44,083 bases of DNA from Longimicrobium sp. Its GTDB lineage: Bacteria; Gemmatimonadota; Gemmatimonadetes; Longimicrobiales; Longimicrobiaceae. The notes under the pieces were generated by a model. The model searched no databases. It was not told the DNA's origin and saw only the letters and a list, made by a program, of their open reading frames with translations. The first letter of the stretch is position 1. The number at the start of each line of letters is the position of its first letter. The position numbers were made by a program, and so were the translations under genes. The stretch is taken from NCBI GenBank assembly GCA_036377595.1, contig DASUYB010000018.1, positions 1 through 44,083 of the forward strand, in the 5' to 3' direction. Of this stretch, positions 36,154 to 44,083 are shown in pieces.

Positions 36154-36717
36154 ATGAAGACGACGATCCGGCTGGCACTCGGTGGCACGGCGGTGGCGGT
36201 GCTGGCGGCGTGCGGCGGCGCGGCGGGGACGGGGGCGAGCGGCACGCCGACGCCACTCACCTTCACCGTGCCGCTGTACGACACGCAGGGACAGGAGGTG
36301 GCGCGGGCAACGCTGGTGCGCGCCAGCCGCGACAGCGTCCGCCTGAGCGTGGACGCCACGCGGCTGCCCGCGGGCACGCACGGCACGCACCTGCACGAGG
36401 CCGGGCGCTGCGACGCGCCGCAGTTCACCACCGCGGGCGCGCACATGAACCCGCTGGCGCGCAGGCACGGCCTGCGCAACCCGCAGGGCCCGCACCTGGG
36501 CGACCTGCCCAACCTCGTCGTCGGCGCGGACGGGCGCGGGCACGTGGAGGCCACCATCGTCGCCTCGCTGACGCCCGGCACGCCGCCGATCTACGACGTC
36601 GACGGCACCGCCCTCGTCGTCCACGCGTCGGCCGACGACATGATGACGGACCCGTCCGGCAACTCCGGCGCGCGCATCGCCTGCGGGGTCATCGCCACGC
36701 CGCAGGCCGGAAACTGA
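36154..36717 (+). CDS. sodC: Superoxide dismutase [Cu-Zn], lipoprotein
   Basis: 187 residues. Lipoprotein signal to Cys20 (MKTTIRLALGGTAVAVLAAC). Metal ligands are all in place: H-x-H in GTHGTHLHEAGRC, GAHMNP, HGLRNPQGPHLGDL (with His and Asp) and LVVHASADD. The Cys pair in AGRC and IACG can form the structural disulfide. It converts superoxide to oxygen and peroxide at the outer surface of the inner or outer membrane. A GGAGGAGGAGG run precedes the ATG. It stands alone, ending at an R2 stem-loop that also ends the YceI gene from the other side. Confidence 0.95.
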   Translation: MKTTIRLALGGTAVAVLAACGGAAGTGASGTPTPLTFTVPLYDTQGQEVARATLVRASRDSVRLSVDATRLPAGTHGTHLHEAGRCDAPQFTTAGAHMNPLARRHGLRNPQGPHLGDLPNLVVGADGRGHVEATIVASLTPGTPPIYDVDGTALVVHASADDMMTDPSGNSGARIACGVIATPQAGN

Positions 36718-36720
36718 AAG

Positions 36721-36784
36721 TCTCACGCAGAGTCAGCAGGGTCAGCAGAGAGAAACTGCAGTTCTCTGCTGACTCTGCGTGAGA
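36721..36784. repeat. CTCACGCAGAG stem-loop repeat (R2), copy 4
   Basis: TCTCACGCAGAGTCAGCAGG and onward at 36721, complement ending GACTCTGCGTGAGA at 36784. It lies between the convergent sodC and YceI genes and probably doubles as a terminator. Its internal unit GTCAGCAG is the same as the half-copy at 16624-16650. Confidence 0.85.
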
Positions 36785-36804
36785 GAAATTCTTTGGGGAT
36801 TGAG

Positions 36805-37422
36805 TCAGGACGCCGGCTGCTCGGCGGCTTCCACGGCGATGGTGATCTCCACGTCATCGCCCAGCACCACGCCGCCGCCCTCGGCCGCGCGGTTCCACGC
36901 CACGTTGTAGTCCATACGGTTGATGGTGGTCGACGCCTCGAAGCCGATGCGGCGCCGCCCGGGCGTGCCGCCCACCTCCAGCATCCGACCATCCAGCACC
37001 ACCGGCTTCGTCACCCCGCGGATGGTGAGGTTGCCGTAGATCTTCAGCGCGCCGTTGCGGCCGGGCTGCACGCGCGTGCTGCGGAAGGTGATGGTGGGAT
37101 GGCTCGCCGCGTCGAAGAAGTCGCCCGAGCGCAGGTGTGTGTCGCGCCGCGCGTTGCGCGTGTCGATGCTGGCCGTCTGGATCTCCACGTTCACCGTGCC
37201 GGCGGACAGGTTCGCCGGGTCGGCCACGATGGTGCCCTTCCACTCGCCGAAGGTGCCGCTCACCCGGCTCACCAGGTGGCGGATGCGGAACGACAGCTCC
37301 GAGTGCGTCACGTCGATCTCCCACGTGACCGGCGGCTTCTCCGCCGCGACGGGCGCGGGAGTGCCGCCGCCCAGCAGCAGCGCGGGTGCAAGGAGGAGCG
37401 TAGCGAGCGTGCCTGCGGCCAT
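36805..37422 (-). CDS. YceI family protein
   Basis: 205 residues with a signal peptide (MAAGTLATLLLAPALLLGG) and a lipocalin-like barrel typical of YceI: WEIDVTHSELSFRIRHLVSR, GTFGEWKGTI, FFDAASHPTITFRSTRV and FEASTTINRMDYNVAWN. YceI proteins bind isoprenoid-like lipids in the periplasm; in other species they respond to acid or base. The Met at 37422 is preceded by GAGGG; a longer frame reaches 37479. No helper genes (cytochrome b561) are adjacent. Confidence 0.92.
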   Translation of the reverse strand: MAAGTLATLLLAPALLLGGGTPAPVAAEKPPVTWEIDVTHSELSFRIRHLVSRVSGTFGEWKGTIVADPANLSAGTVNVEIQTASIDTRNARRDTHLRSGDFFDAASHPTITFRSTRVQPGRNGALKIYGNLTIRGVTKPVVLDGRMLEVGGTPGRRRIGFEASTTINRMDYNVAWNRAAEGGGVVLGDDVEITIAVEAAEQPAS

Positions 37423-37559
37423 CGGGAGCCCTCGGGAGATGCGGTTCGTTGTTGCAACGGGGATTGGTCGCGAGCGCAAGAGAACACCGCGACGGGGCGA
37501 TGAGTTCCCGTCGCGGTGATGATACCCGTCGCCGTGGCCCGGCGTTGGGCTCGAGCGCG

Positions 37560-37925
37560 TCAGTGCCAGTCGGTCAGCACCGCGGCCAGCGTGGCAGCCG
37601 CGGCGACCGCCACCACCACGGCGAAGATGCCGAGCGTGAGCCCGCCGGTGCGCGCGGCGTTTAGGCCCCGCACGTCCACGCGCTCCACGTCGGCCGTGGC
37701 CACGGCCACGCGGCGGGGCGGGTCGCCGAGCTCGCCCACGATGCTGTCGCCCGCCACCTGCGGATGCGTGAGCACCACCACGCTCCCGTCGTGACGGCGC
37801 AGGCGCACCGCGTCATCGGCATGGGCAGACACCACCTCCGGCGCGGGCGCCGTCTGCGCGCGCCACGACGTGCAGGCAGACATCCCCAGGACCAGCGCGA
37901 GCAGCGGCGCGGCAAAGAAACGCAT
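37560..37925 (-). CDS. Small lipoprotein, unknown
   Basis: 121 residues. Lipoprotein signal MRFFAAPLLALVLGMSACTS with Cys18. The middle (AVRLRRHDGSVVVLTHPQVA then GDSIVGELGDPPRRVAVATA) looks like a small beta domain. A C-terminal hydrophobic helix (LTLGIFAVVVAVAAAATLAA) ends near TDWH. The frame is open to 38003; AGAGGGGGG stands before the Met codons at 37931 and 37925, and I take the latter. Function not known; unlike most lipoproteins it has a membrane helix at its other end. Confidence 0.7.
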   Translation of the reverse strand: MRFFAAPLLALVLGMSACTSWRAQTAPAPEVVSAHADDAVRLRRHDGSVVVLTHPQVAGDSIVGELGDPPRRVAVATADVERVDVRGLNAARTGGLTLGIFAVVVAVAAAATLAAVLTDWH

Positions 37926-38006
37926 CGGCATCCCCCCTCTCATCGAGTCGCAAGAAAATGGCGCCCGATGCGGATCGGACGCCGGTGTGAGCCGCGCTGC
38001 CACGCG

Positions 38007-38984
38007 TCAGCGGCGGCGGACGCGGCGGGCGTCGGCGCGCGTCAGGCGGCGCAGGTCCGCCTCGGCGGCGATGTAGCCGAACGGCGCCCAGTTCTCCGCC
38101 TGGGTGATCTTCCAGAACACCTGCTCCGCGTCGCCCACGCGGCCGTTGTACAGGTACCAGTTCCCCGCCCCGTACGACTGCGTGGCAACTTCGACGTTCG
38201 TCTTCCCCGTGGGATTCAGCAGCGAGTCGGCCGGCAGTTCGCCGCGGTACAGGCGCAGGCGCCGCAGGTACGACTGGCTCTCCGTCACCTTCACGTCGCG
38301 CGGGAGGGCGTCGAGCACGGCGCGCGCCTCGTCGTGGCGGCCGGCGCGGCGCAGCGACATGTACAGCCAGTCGGTGCTGGCCACCCGCTGGTCGTCGCCG
38401 CGCGAGGCGTTCAGGGCGAAGCGGAAGGCGTTCGCCGCGCGCGCGAAGTCGCCGCGCAGGTACCAGCCGATCCCCAGGTGGTACCATACGCTCTGCTGCA
38501 GCGTGGTCCCCGGCGAGCCGTCGGGCTCCGTCTGGTCGGGGCGGCCGCGCAGCAGGCGCTCGGCCTTCTCCAGGTCGCTCACCGCGCGGTCGAACTTGCG
38601 CACGGTGATGTAGCGGTGCCCGCGGTAGCGGTAGAAGCGCGGGTCGCGGGAATGCTTGTCGATCCCCTCGGACCACATCCCGATGGCCTCGGTGTAGCGC
38701 CCCAGCGCGGCCAGGCGCCGGCCGTAGGTGAGGATGACGTCGGCGTTGTCGGGGTTCACGTCGTACGCCTGCCGCGCCGAGTCGAGCTGGGCCTCGGCGC
38801 GCTGGCGGGCCTCGAGCGGGAGCTCGGGGGGATACAGCGGCTGCCCCATCAGCGACCGGGCCTCGGGCCGCCCCGCCGGCCCCGGCCCCGACCCCACGTG
38901 CGGCACGCACGCCGCCACGCCCGCGATCGCGAGCGCGGCGAGCATCCGGAAAACCGGGCGAGGGCGCGCGGGAACGTGCGTCAT
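38007..38984 (-). CDS. TPR-repeat lipoprotein
   Basis: 325 residues. Lipobox A-A-C at Cys26 (FRMLAALAIAGVAAC). Tandem TPR units follow: ADVILTYGRRLAALGRYTEA, RFYRYRGHRYITVRKFDRAV, SVWYHLGIGWYLRGDFARAA, STDWLYMSLRRAGRHDEARA and a last one ending in LRRLTRADARRVRRR. A protein-binding scaffold at the membrane is the usual role. The start at 38984 lacks a clear ribosome site. The gap upstream (38985-39312) contains the second MITE-like copy. Confidence 0.82.
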   Translation of the reverse strand: MTHVPARPRPVFRMLAALAIAGVAACVPHVGSGPGPAGRPEARSLMGQPLYPPELPLEARQRAEAQLDSARQAYDVNPDNADVILTYGRRLAALGRYTEAIGMWSEGIDKHSRDPRFYRYRGHRYITVRKFDRAVSDLEKAERLLRGRPDQTEPDGSPGTTLQQSVWYHLGIGWYLRGDFARAANAFRFALNASRGDDQRVASTDWLYMSLRRAGRHDEARAVLDALPRDVKVTESQSYLRRLRLYRGELPADSLLNPTGKTNVEVATQSYGAGNWYLYNGRVGDAEQVFWKITQAENWAPFGYIAAEADLRRLTRADARRVRRR

Positions 38985-39119
38985 GCCACGGGGGGGTGCA
39001 CGGGGAGAGCAGCATTCGGCGGAACAGGTGATACCGATGCAGGATAGGCGGTGCAGGGCGAAAAGAAAAGGGAGGGCGGGAGATGGGAGATGGGAGGTGT
39101 TCGGACGGGCGGTGCCGGC

Positions 39120-39297
39120 GACGGGCGGGTGAACCCGCGGCTGGAACCTTGGAAAGCCTCGCAAACCGCGCGAGGCTTCATTCAACGGCATGCGGGCGAT
39201 CCGGAGGCGCGAACCTCCGCCTGACGTGTGGAAGCCTGCCGCGCAGCCTGCGCAGCAGGCTTCCCGAGGTTCCGGCCTGCGGGTTTACCCGCCCGTC
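39120..39297. repeat. MITE-like element with terminal inverted repeats, copy 2 (inverted)
   Basis: It begins GACGGGCGGGTGAACCCGCG and ends CTGCGGGTTTACCCGCCCGTC, so the ends are inverted 19-mers with one mismatch. The left half GGAAAGCCTCGCAAACCGCG matches the right half of copy 1 in reverse. Length about 178 bases, nearly equal to copy 1. Three kb lie between the two copies, holding sodC, YceI, the small lipoprotein and the TPR lipoprotein. Confidence 0.88.
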
Positions 39298-39312
39298 ACC
39301 CAATCATCGCCC

Positions 39313-40065
39313 TCAGCGCGTCTGCGACAGCCGCACGGGAATGGTGGTCTCGCTGGGCACGGGGACGCCGTCGTCCAGCGCGGGCCAGAAGCTCATCCCG
39401 CGCACGTAGCTCAGCAGGCGCTGCTGCTCCCACGCGCCGCGAACCCACACCCCGCGCTCGATGCGCGCGTCGGTCACGTTCCCCTGCGCGGTCAGCCGCA
39501 CGTGCACCCATGCCAGCGCCCCGTCGGTGCGCGTCGCGTCCACGCCGGTGTCGCGCACGTCGAAGCCCGAATCGGCGATGCGGTACGCCGCGTCGCGCGG
39601 GCGCGCGGTGCACTCCATCCGCCGGGCGACCTGGAATCCGACCGGCTCGCCCGCCTCCACGCGCAGGCGCACGCCCCACTCGCCGCGCGCCGCCGGCGCT
39701 TGGCGGCGATAGGCGTAGACGAGCTTCTGCAGCGTGTCCGTCAGCGCGGGCGGCAGCGTGGACTCGATCACCGCGCGCCGCACCTGCGTGCCTTCGCCGT
39801 CGTGGCGCAGGGCGAAGAGCACGTATCCCGCCGGCCGGCCTGCATCCACCCACAGCCGCGCGGCGTCCGCGCCGAAGGCGCCGGCGTCCACCAGCTCGGC
39901 GGCGGCGGGAAGACGCTCGGGATCGGCCGCCACCGCGCACTGGCGGCCGTCGATCAGCCGCCCGCCCGCCAGCAGCTCCGCGCGCGAGCCCCCGCCGGCC
40001 GAGGCGCATCCCGCCGCCGCCAGCAGCCCCGCCGCGCTGCACGCCCGCAACCTCGTCGAGATCAT
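39313..40065 (-). CDS. TonB_C-like domain lipoprotein
   Basis: 250 residues with lipobox A-A-G-C (Cys20; MISTRLRACSAAGLLAAAGC). Two half-domains of similar type: the first around RLWVDAGRPAGYVLFALRHD and the second GALAWVHVRLTAQGNVTDAR, both like the C-terminal fold of TonB energy transducers. The same fold is fused to the two M56 peptidases 4-7 kb upstream. GGGAG with seven bases spacing precedes the ATG at 40065. No ExbB/D here and no TonB transmembrane anchor, so energy transduction is unlikely; role unknown. Confidence 0.75.
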   Translation of the reverse strand: MISTRLRACSAAGLLAAAGCASAGGGSRAELLAGGRLIDGRQCAVAADPERLPAAAELVDAGAFGADAARLWVDAGRPAGYVLFALRHDGEGTQVRRAVIESTLPPALTDTLQKLVYAYRRQAPAARGEWGVRLRVEAGEPVGFQVARRMECTARPRDAAYRIADSGFDVRDTGVDATRTDGALAWVHVRLTAQGNVTDARIERGVWVRGAWEQQRLLSYVRGMSFWPALDDGVPVPSETTIPVRLSQTR

Positions 40066-40494
40066 CGCCGATCTCCCATCTCCCTTGGAATTAGCCGTGA
40101 CCTTCTTCTCACGGCGGCGTGACGATGCCGTTACGGCGTCGTTGCAATGGATAAACGCCCGATGTAACGCCGGCCAGTCCGCCCATGTAACGATGTTCGC
40201 CATCGGGACGGCCGACGGAATTGGACGGCCTTGGTCGCGCCTCGATCCGGCGGCCGCGATCCTCTCTCGACGCGCCGCGGCCGGGGCTCTCCGCGTCAAC
40301 TCCGCCCCGCGCCTTATCCGCCACGCGCCTGAACATTTGATCTTCATACCCGATGGGGAAATAACAATTTACAACTCCGTATCCTTTTGAATGCGGACAT
40401 GATTTCCGTTGACCCCATCGTCGGGCGGGACCAATTTCCATGTCCCCTGCAGCATCCACGGCTGGCTCACTCCCTCACGTCCCGAGGCGCCCCG
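40066..40494. other. Divergent promoter region with AT-rich stretch
   Basis: The gap between the TonB_C-like lipoprotein and the RCC1 lipoprotein. I see no supported gene. An AT-rich patch at about 40350-40390 (GGAAATAACAATTTACAACT then CCGTATCC) is the likely promoter of the RCC1 gene; no clear sigma-type boxes were recognised. Confidence 0.35.
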
Positions 40495-41715
40495 ATGAGA
40501 CCGCGAACCATCCTCCGTTCCACCCCGCTCGCGATCGCGGCGGCGGTGGCCGTCCTCTCCGCCTGCGCGGACCGGCTGACCAGCGACGCCGGCCCGCTCG
40601 GCCCGAACCGGCCGCGGCTGACCGTCATCCCCAGCACGCCGTACACGCTCATCGACGGCGGGCAGTCGCACGCGTGCGCGCTGGATTCCGGCGGACAGGC
40701 GCACTGCTGGGGGCGCAACGCCGCCGGCACGCTGGGCGACAGCACGGCCGCCAACTCGTCCGTCCCGGTGAACGTGTTCCAGCCGGGGCTGAGCTTCACC
40801 TACCTTTCCTCGGGCTCGCAGCACAACTGCGCGCTGACCTCGTCGGGCCAGGCGTACTGCTGGGGCTACAACGCCGATGGCCGCCTGGGCGACAGCACGC
40901 TGGTGATGCCACTGATCCCGGTGGCGGTGCTGCCGCTGGGCGGCGTGGCGTTCACCACCGTCAGCGCGGGCGGCGCGCACACCTGCGGGCTGAACTCCGG
41001 CGGCCAGGCGTACTGCTGGGGCAACAACGCGTGGGGCCAGATCGGCGACAGCACCGTGACCTATGCCGTCATTCCGACGGCGACGCACCAGAGCGGCGTC
41101 ACCTACACGCAGATCGCGGCGGGGAACAACCACTCCTGCGCGCTGGACGGCGGCAGCGGCCAAGCGTACTGCTGGGGCTACGGTGGCAGCGGCGCGCTGG
41201 GGCACAACTCGCTGCTGGGAAGCAGGATCCCCGTGACGGTGCAGCAGGGCGGCGTGAGCTACACGGCCGTGTTCACCGAGTACGACCACACCTGCGCGCT
41301 CGACTCCGGCGGCCAGGCGTACTGCTGGGGGAACAACGCCAACGCGCAGCTGGGCGACGGCACCACCACAACGCGCAAGACGCCGGTGGCGGTGTCGCAG
41401 CCGGTGGGCGTCACCTTCGCCACGCTGGCGCTGGGGACGAACTTCTCCTGCGGGCTGACGTCGGGCGGACAGGCGTACTGCTGGGGGAACAACCAGTACG
41501 GCCAGATCGGCGACGGCACCAACACCAACCGCACCTCGCCGACGGCAGTCTCGCAGCCGGCGGGCGTCACCTTCTCCAGCCTGAAGGCGGAGCAGGCCGG
41601 CGCCTGCGGGCTCGACGGCAACGGCCAGACCTGGTGCTGGGGCCGCAACCCCTGGGGCCAGCTGGGCGACGGCTCGACGACGAACCGGAATTCGCCGGTG
41701 GCGGTGTCGCACTGA
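40495..41715 (+). CDS. RCC1-repeat lipoprotein
   Basis: 406 residues. Lipobox L-S-A-C at Cys24. About seven RCC1-type blades, each built of C-(A/G)-L-x(3-5)-G-Q-A-Y-C-W-G-x-N and G-x-(L/I)-G-D-(S/G)-T, for example CALDSGGQAHCWGRNAAGTL and CGLTSGGQAYCWGNNQYGQI. A closed seven-blade propeller anchored to the membrane is expected. Each blade has a Cys pair (C-x(9-10)-C) that could form a disulfide. The last blade is PWGQLGDGSTTNRNSPVAV. Bacterial RCC1 proteins are often surface or secreted; partner unknown. Confidence 0.92.
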   Translation: MRPRTILRSTPLAIAAAVAVLSACADRLTSDAGPLGPNRPRLTVIPSTPYTLIDGGQSHACALDSGGQAHCWGRNAAGTLGDSTAANSSVPVNVFQPGLSFTYLSSGSQHNCALTSSGQAYCWGYNADGRLGDSTLVMPLIPVAVLPLGGVAFTTVSAGGAHTCGLNSGGQAYCWGNNAWGQIGDSTVTYAVIPTATHQSGVTYTQIAAGNNHSCALDGGSGQAYCWGYGGSGALGHNSLLGSRIPVTVQQGGVSYTAVFTEYDHTCALDSGGQAYCWGNNANAQLGDGTTTTRKTPVAVSQPVGVTFATLALGTNFSCGLTSGGQAYCWGNNQYGQIGDGTNTNRTSPTAVSQPAGVTFSSLKAEQAGACGLDGNGQTWCWGRNPWGQLGDGSTTNRNSPVAVSH

Positions 41716-41721
41716 TCAGTG

Positions 41722-41769
41722 CTGAGTGCTGAGCGCCAAGTCCTGAGTCCTGAGTCCTAAGTCCTGAGT
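41722..41769. repeat. Short tandem repeat after RCC1 gene
   Basis: A run of 7- to 8-base units such as AGTGCTG, then AGTCCTG, GTCCTGA, GTCCTAA, GTCCTGA, all directly after the stop of the RCC1 gene. Similar in style to the GTGCGARR arrays at 14601. Confidence 0.7.
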
Positions 41770-41808
41770 GATGCGGCCCCGCTCCAGATCTTGGAGCGGA
41801 GCCGCATC
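41770..41808 (+). terminator. Hairpin terminator after RCC1 gene
   Basis: GATGCGGCCCCGCTCCA at 41770-41786 pairs with TGGAGCGGAGCCGCATC at 41792-41808 (one mismatch) around GATCT. It is followed by GCATTG, with no strong T run. Confidence 0.65.
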
Positions 41809-41811
41809 GCA

Positions 41812-42378
41812 TTGTCGCGATGGAACGGCGGAATTCGTGGAATGGTAGACTTTCGGCACGATGAACGGATCACCAGACTGATTGCAATCCATCACTGCGA
41901 TTGAATCCCCTCCCGTCTCCGATCAAATCCCCCGGAGGAATGATCGGCACTGGCTGACCGACTGCACGGCGATCGCAGACCGCTCCTCGGCTCTTCATCG
42001 CGAGCCCGGCGCACACCGAACCATCGTCAACTGCGTCATCGGGGGGATCGGTCCCGCCCAACCATTCGCGCGTCATCCCACCGACGGTCGCGAGGGATGG
42101 AGTGAGGGATCACCCTCGGCTCGGCCGCGCCGAGGGTGTGGGACGCGCACGCCCGGCGGCCTGCGCACCATCCCCCCTGATGACGCAGTTAGCGATATCG
42201 CGGACGCATCTTCGCCGGTCATCACGCGCCGGATGTGAGCGCAGCCCGCACAGACGCGCGGCAGGCCTATCCCGCGGTCATCATCTCCCGATGTAGGCAG
42301 AATGGCGTCCGGGCCGTATTCTGGTCTGCGAGCGAGCCGCATCTCCCGCGCAGTCCCACCGCAACCCGTGACGCATCC
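41812..42378. other. Intergenic stretch without a supported gene
   Basis: About 560 bases before the flavoprotein gene. A hairpin CACCCTCGGC/GCCGAGGGTG lies around 42109-42139. Frames here have lower GC third-position bias than real genes, so I do not call one. No known regulatory motif was found. Confidence 0.35.
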
Positions 42379-44031
42379 ATGACCCACGACGCGGACGTGA
42401 TCGTCGTCGGCGCCGGCCTGGCCGGGCTCGTTGCCGCGGCCGAGCTGGCCGAGGCGGGCCGGCGCGTGATCGTGCTGGACCAGGAGCCCGAGCAGTCGCT
42501 GGGCGGGCAGGCGTTCTGGTCGTTCGGCGGCATCTTCCTGGTCGACAGCCCCGAGCAGCGCCGGATGCGCATCCGTGACTCGCGCGACCTGGCGCTGCAG
42601 GACTGGCTGGGGTCCGCCGGCTTCGACCGCGAGGAGGACCGCTGGCCGCGCCGCTGGGCCGAGGCCTACGTCGACTTCGCCGCCGGCGAGAAGCGCGCGT
42701 GGCTGTACGAGCGCGGCATCCGCTTCTTCCCGGTCGTCGGCTGGGCGGAGCGGGGGGGATACCTCGCCACGGGGCACGGCAACTCCGTCCCCCGCTTCCA
42801 CGTGACCTGGGGGACGGGGCCCGCGGTGCTGGCGCCGTTCATCGCCCGCGTCCGCGAGGCCGAGGCGCGCGGACGGCTCACGCTCCGCTTCCGCCACCGG
42901 GTGGACGGCCTCACCGTCACCGGCGGCGTGGTGGACGGCGTCCACGGCACGGTGCTGGAGCCGAGCGCCGTCGAGCGCGGCCAGTCCAGCTCGCGCACGG
43001 CGGTGGGCGACTTCACCCTGCGCGCGCAGGCGGTGATCGTCACCAGCGGGGGGATCGGCGGCAACCACGAGCTGGTGCGCCGCAACTGGCCCCCGCGCAT
43101 GGGCGATCCCCCGGCGCGGATGCTGAGCGGCGTTCCCGCGCACGTGGACGGGCGGATGATCGCCATCACCCAGCAGGCGGGCGGCAACCTCATCAACCCC
43201 GACCGGATGTGGCACTACACCGAGGGGATCGCGAACTGGGCGCCGATCTGGCCCCTGCACGGGATCCGCATTCTCCCCGGCCCGTCGTCGCTCTGGTTCG
43301 ACGCGCTGGGGAGGCGACTGCCGCCGCCGCTCTTTCCCGGCTTCGACACGCTGGGCACGCTGGAGCACATCGTCCGCACGGGCTACGACTACACCTGGTT
43401 CGTGCTGACGCAGAAGATCATCGAGAAGGAGTTCGCGCTCAGCGGCAGCGAGCAGAACCCCGACCTGACGGGGAAGAGCATCCGCAGGGTGGCCGGCCGC
43501 GTCCTTCCCGGCGCGCCGCCGCCGGTGGAGGCGTTCAAGCAGAAGGGGGAGGACTTCGTCGTCGCCGCTACCCTCCCCGAGCTGGTGCGGGGGATGAACG
43601 CGCTGACGCCGGAGCCGCTGCTGGACGCCGACGCGCTGGAGCGCGAGATCGTCGCGCGCGACCGCCAGCTCGACAACCCGTTCGGCAAGGACCTGCAGGT
43701 GACGGCCCTGCGCGGCGCCCGCGCCTACCTGGGCGACAAGCTGATCCGCGTCGCCAGGCCGCACCGCATCCTCGACCCGAAGGCGGGGCCGCTGATCGCG
43801 GTGCGCCTTTCCATCCTCACCCGCAAAACGCTGGGGGGACTGGAGACGGACCTCGACGCCCGCGTCCTCCGCGCGGACGGCGACCCGCTCCCCGGCCTGT
43901 ACGCCGCCGGCGAGGTGGCCGGCTTCGGCGGCGGCGGGATGCACGGCTACCGCGCGCTGGAGGGTACGTTCCTCGGCGGCTGCCTGTTCAGCGGGCGGAC
44001 GGCCGGCCGTGCGGTCGCCGCGGCCCTTTAA
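42379..44031 (+). CDS. FAD-dependent oxidoreductase, KstD/fumarate-reductase fold
   Basis: 550 residues. The N-terminal FAD-binding site is VIVVGAGLAGLVAAAELAEA (GxGxxG, residues 8-27), then ...VIVLDQEPEQSLGGQAFWSF. A C-terminal FAD segment LYAAGEVAGFGGGGMHGYRA and LEGTFLGGCLFSGRTAGRAV closes the fold. It resembles FAD-binding dehydrogenases of the 3-ketosteroid dehydrogenase and fumarate reductase group. No signal peptide. The Met at 42379 follows the long intergenic stretch; the frame is open to 42235. Substrate not visible. The gene ends 52 bases before the window end; no operon partner seen. Confidence 0.9.
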   Translation: MTHDADVIVVGAGLAGLVAAAELAEAGRRVIVLDQEPEQSLGGQAFWSFGGIFLVDSPEQRRMRIRDSRDLALQDWLGSAGFDREEDRWPRRWAEAYVDFAAGEKRAWLYERGIRFFPVVGWAERGGYLATGHGNSVPRFHVTWGTGPAVLAPFIARVREAEARGRLTLRFRHRVDGLTVTGGVVDGVHGTVLEPSAVERGQSSSRTAVGDFTLRAQAVIVTSGGIGGNHELVRRNWPPRMGDPPARMLSGVPAHVDGRMIAITQQAGGNLINPDRMWHYTEGIANWAPIWPLHGIRILPGPSSLWFDALGRRLPPPLFPGFDTLGTLEHIVRTGYDYTWFVLTQKIIEKEFALSGSEQNPDLTGKSIRRVAGRVLPGAPPPVEAFKQKGEDFVVAATLPELVRGMNALTPEPLLDADALEREIVARDRQLDNPFGKDLQVTALRGARAYLGDKLIRVARPHRILDPKAGPLIAVRLSILTRKTLGGLETDLDARVLRADGDPLPGLYAAGEVAGFGGGGMHGYRALEGTFLGGCLFSGRTAGRAVAAAL

Positions 44032-44083
44032 ACAAGGGTGACGCGGCCCCGAGCCGCCCGGGGTGCTCTCCGTCGGCAGCGCC

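Noticed and set aside
41882-42238. A 118-codon plus-strand frame in the gap before the flavoprotein
   Set aside because: TTG start, no ribosome site, codon third positions less GC-rich than real genes, no recognisable sequence.

Overview
The window is about 44 kb of GC-rich bacterial chromosome. Codon third positions are almost always G or C, and long open frames lie antisense to most real genes. Several features suggest a Gram-negative, probably aerobic, heterotroph of the Gemmatimonadota type (Longimicrobium-like): many lipoproteins with an L-A-A-C-type lipobox, a TonB-plug protein, an outer-membrane barrel, two M56/BlaI-type sensors, an RCC1-repeat lipoprotein, and two short Cys-rich peptides with a pinensin-like leader. 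The taxonomic placement is inferred from gene style; there is no rRNA or other decisive marker. I saw no tRNA, rRNA, CRISPR array, phage or transposase gene.

Layout. 0-4.4 kb: PAP2 phosphatase, MOSC protein, long-chain acyl-CoA synthetase. 4.4-7.1 kb: a two-gene unit (beta-barrel protein and ZU5-like lipoprotein) behind a clear c-di-GMP-I riboswitch. 7.1-9.6 kb: a NirK-like copper enzyme set in long repeat-rich non-coding DNA. 9.6-16.4 kb: housekeeping genes, namely bacilliredoxin, a cobalamin adenosyltransferase coupled to a DinB-like protein, an LD-carboxypeptidase/MFS/small-protein operon, a TPR protein, shikimate kinase and an arginase-like protein. 16.7-19.4 kb: gyrA. 19.7-25.2 kb: a plug-only TonB-type protein, an unknown membrane protein, an Abi-like protein and an MsbA-like ABC exporter. 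25.3-27.6 kb: a probable Rrf2 regulon (old yellow enzyme, small secreted carboxypeptidase-regulatory-like protein, Rrf2 regulator), each with a related palindromic operator. 27.8-28.4 kb: two small putative RiPP precursors without modification enzymes. 28.5-31.6 kb: a frame-broken PQQ sugar dehydrogenase, a Rieske oxygenase and Hsp20. 31.9-35.8 kb: an M56-BlaI-M56 operon behind two BlaI-type operators. 36-44 kb: Cu/Zn superoxide dismutase, YceI, three lipoproteins, an RCC1 lipoprotein and a KstD-like flavoprotein.

Intergenic DNA is unusually structured. At least six families of dispersed palindromic or tandem repeats occur, mostly next to 3' ends of genes. The most interesting signals are the orphan RiPP-like peptide pair, the Rrf2 operator set and the c-di-GMP riboswitch. 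All coordinates and motifs were read by eye. No database search or folding was run.
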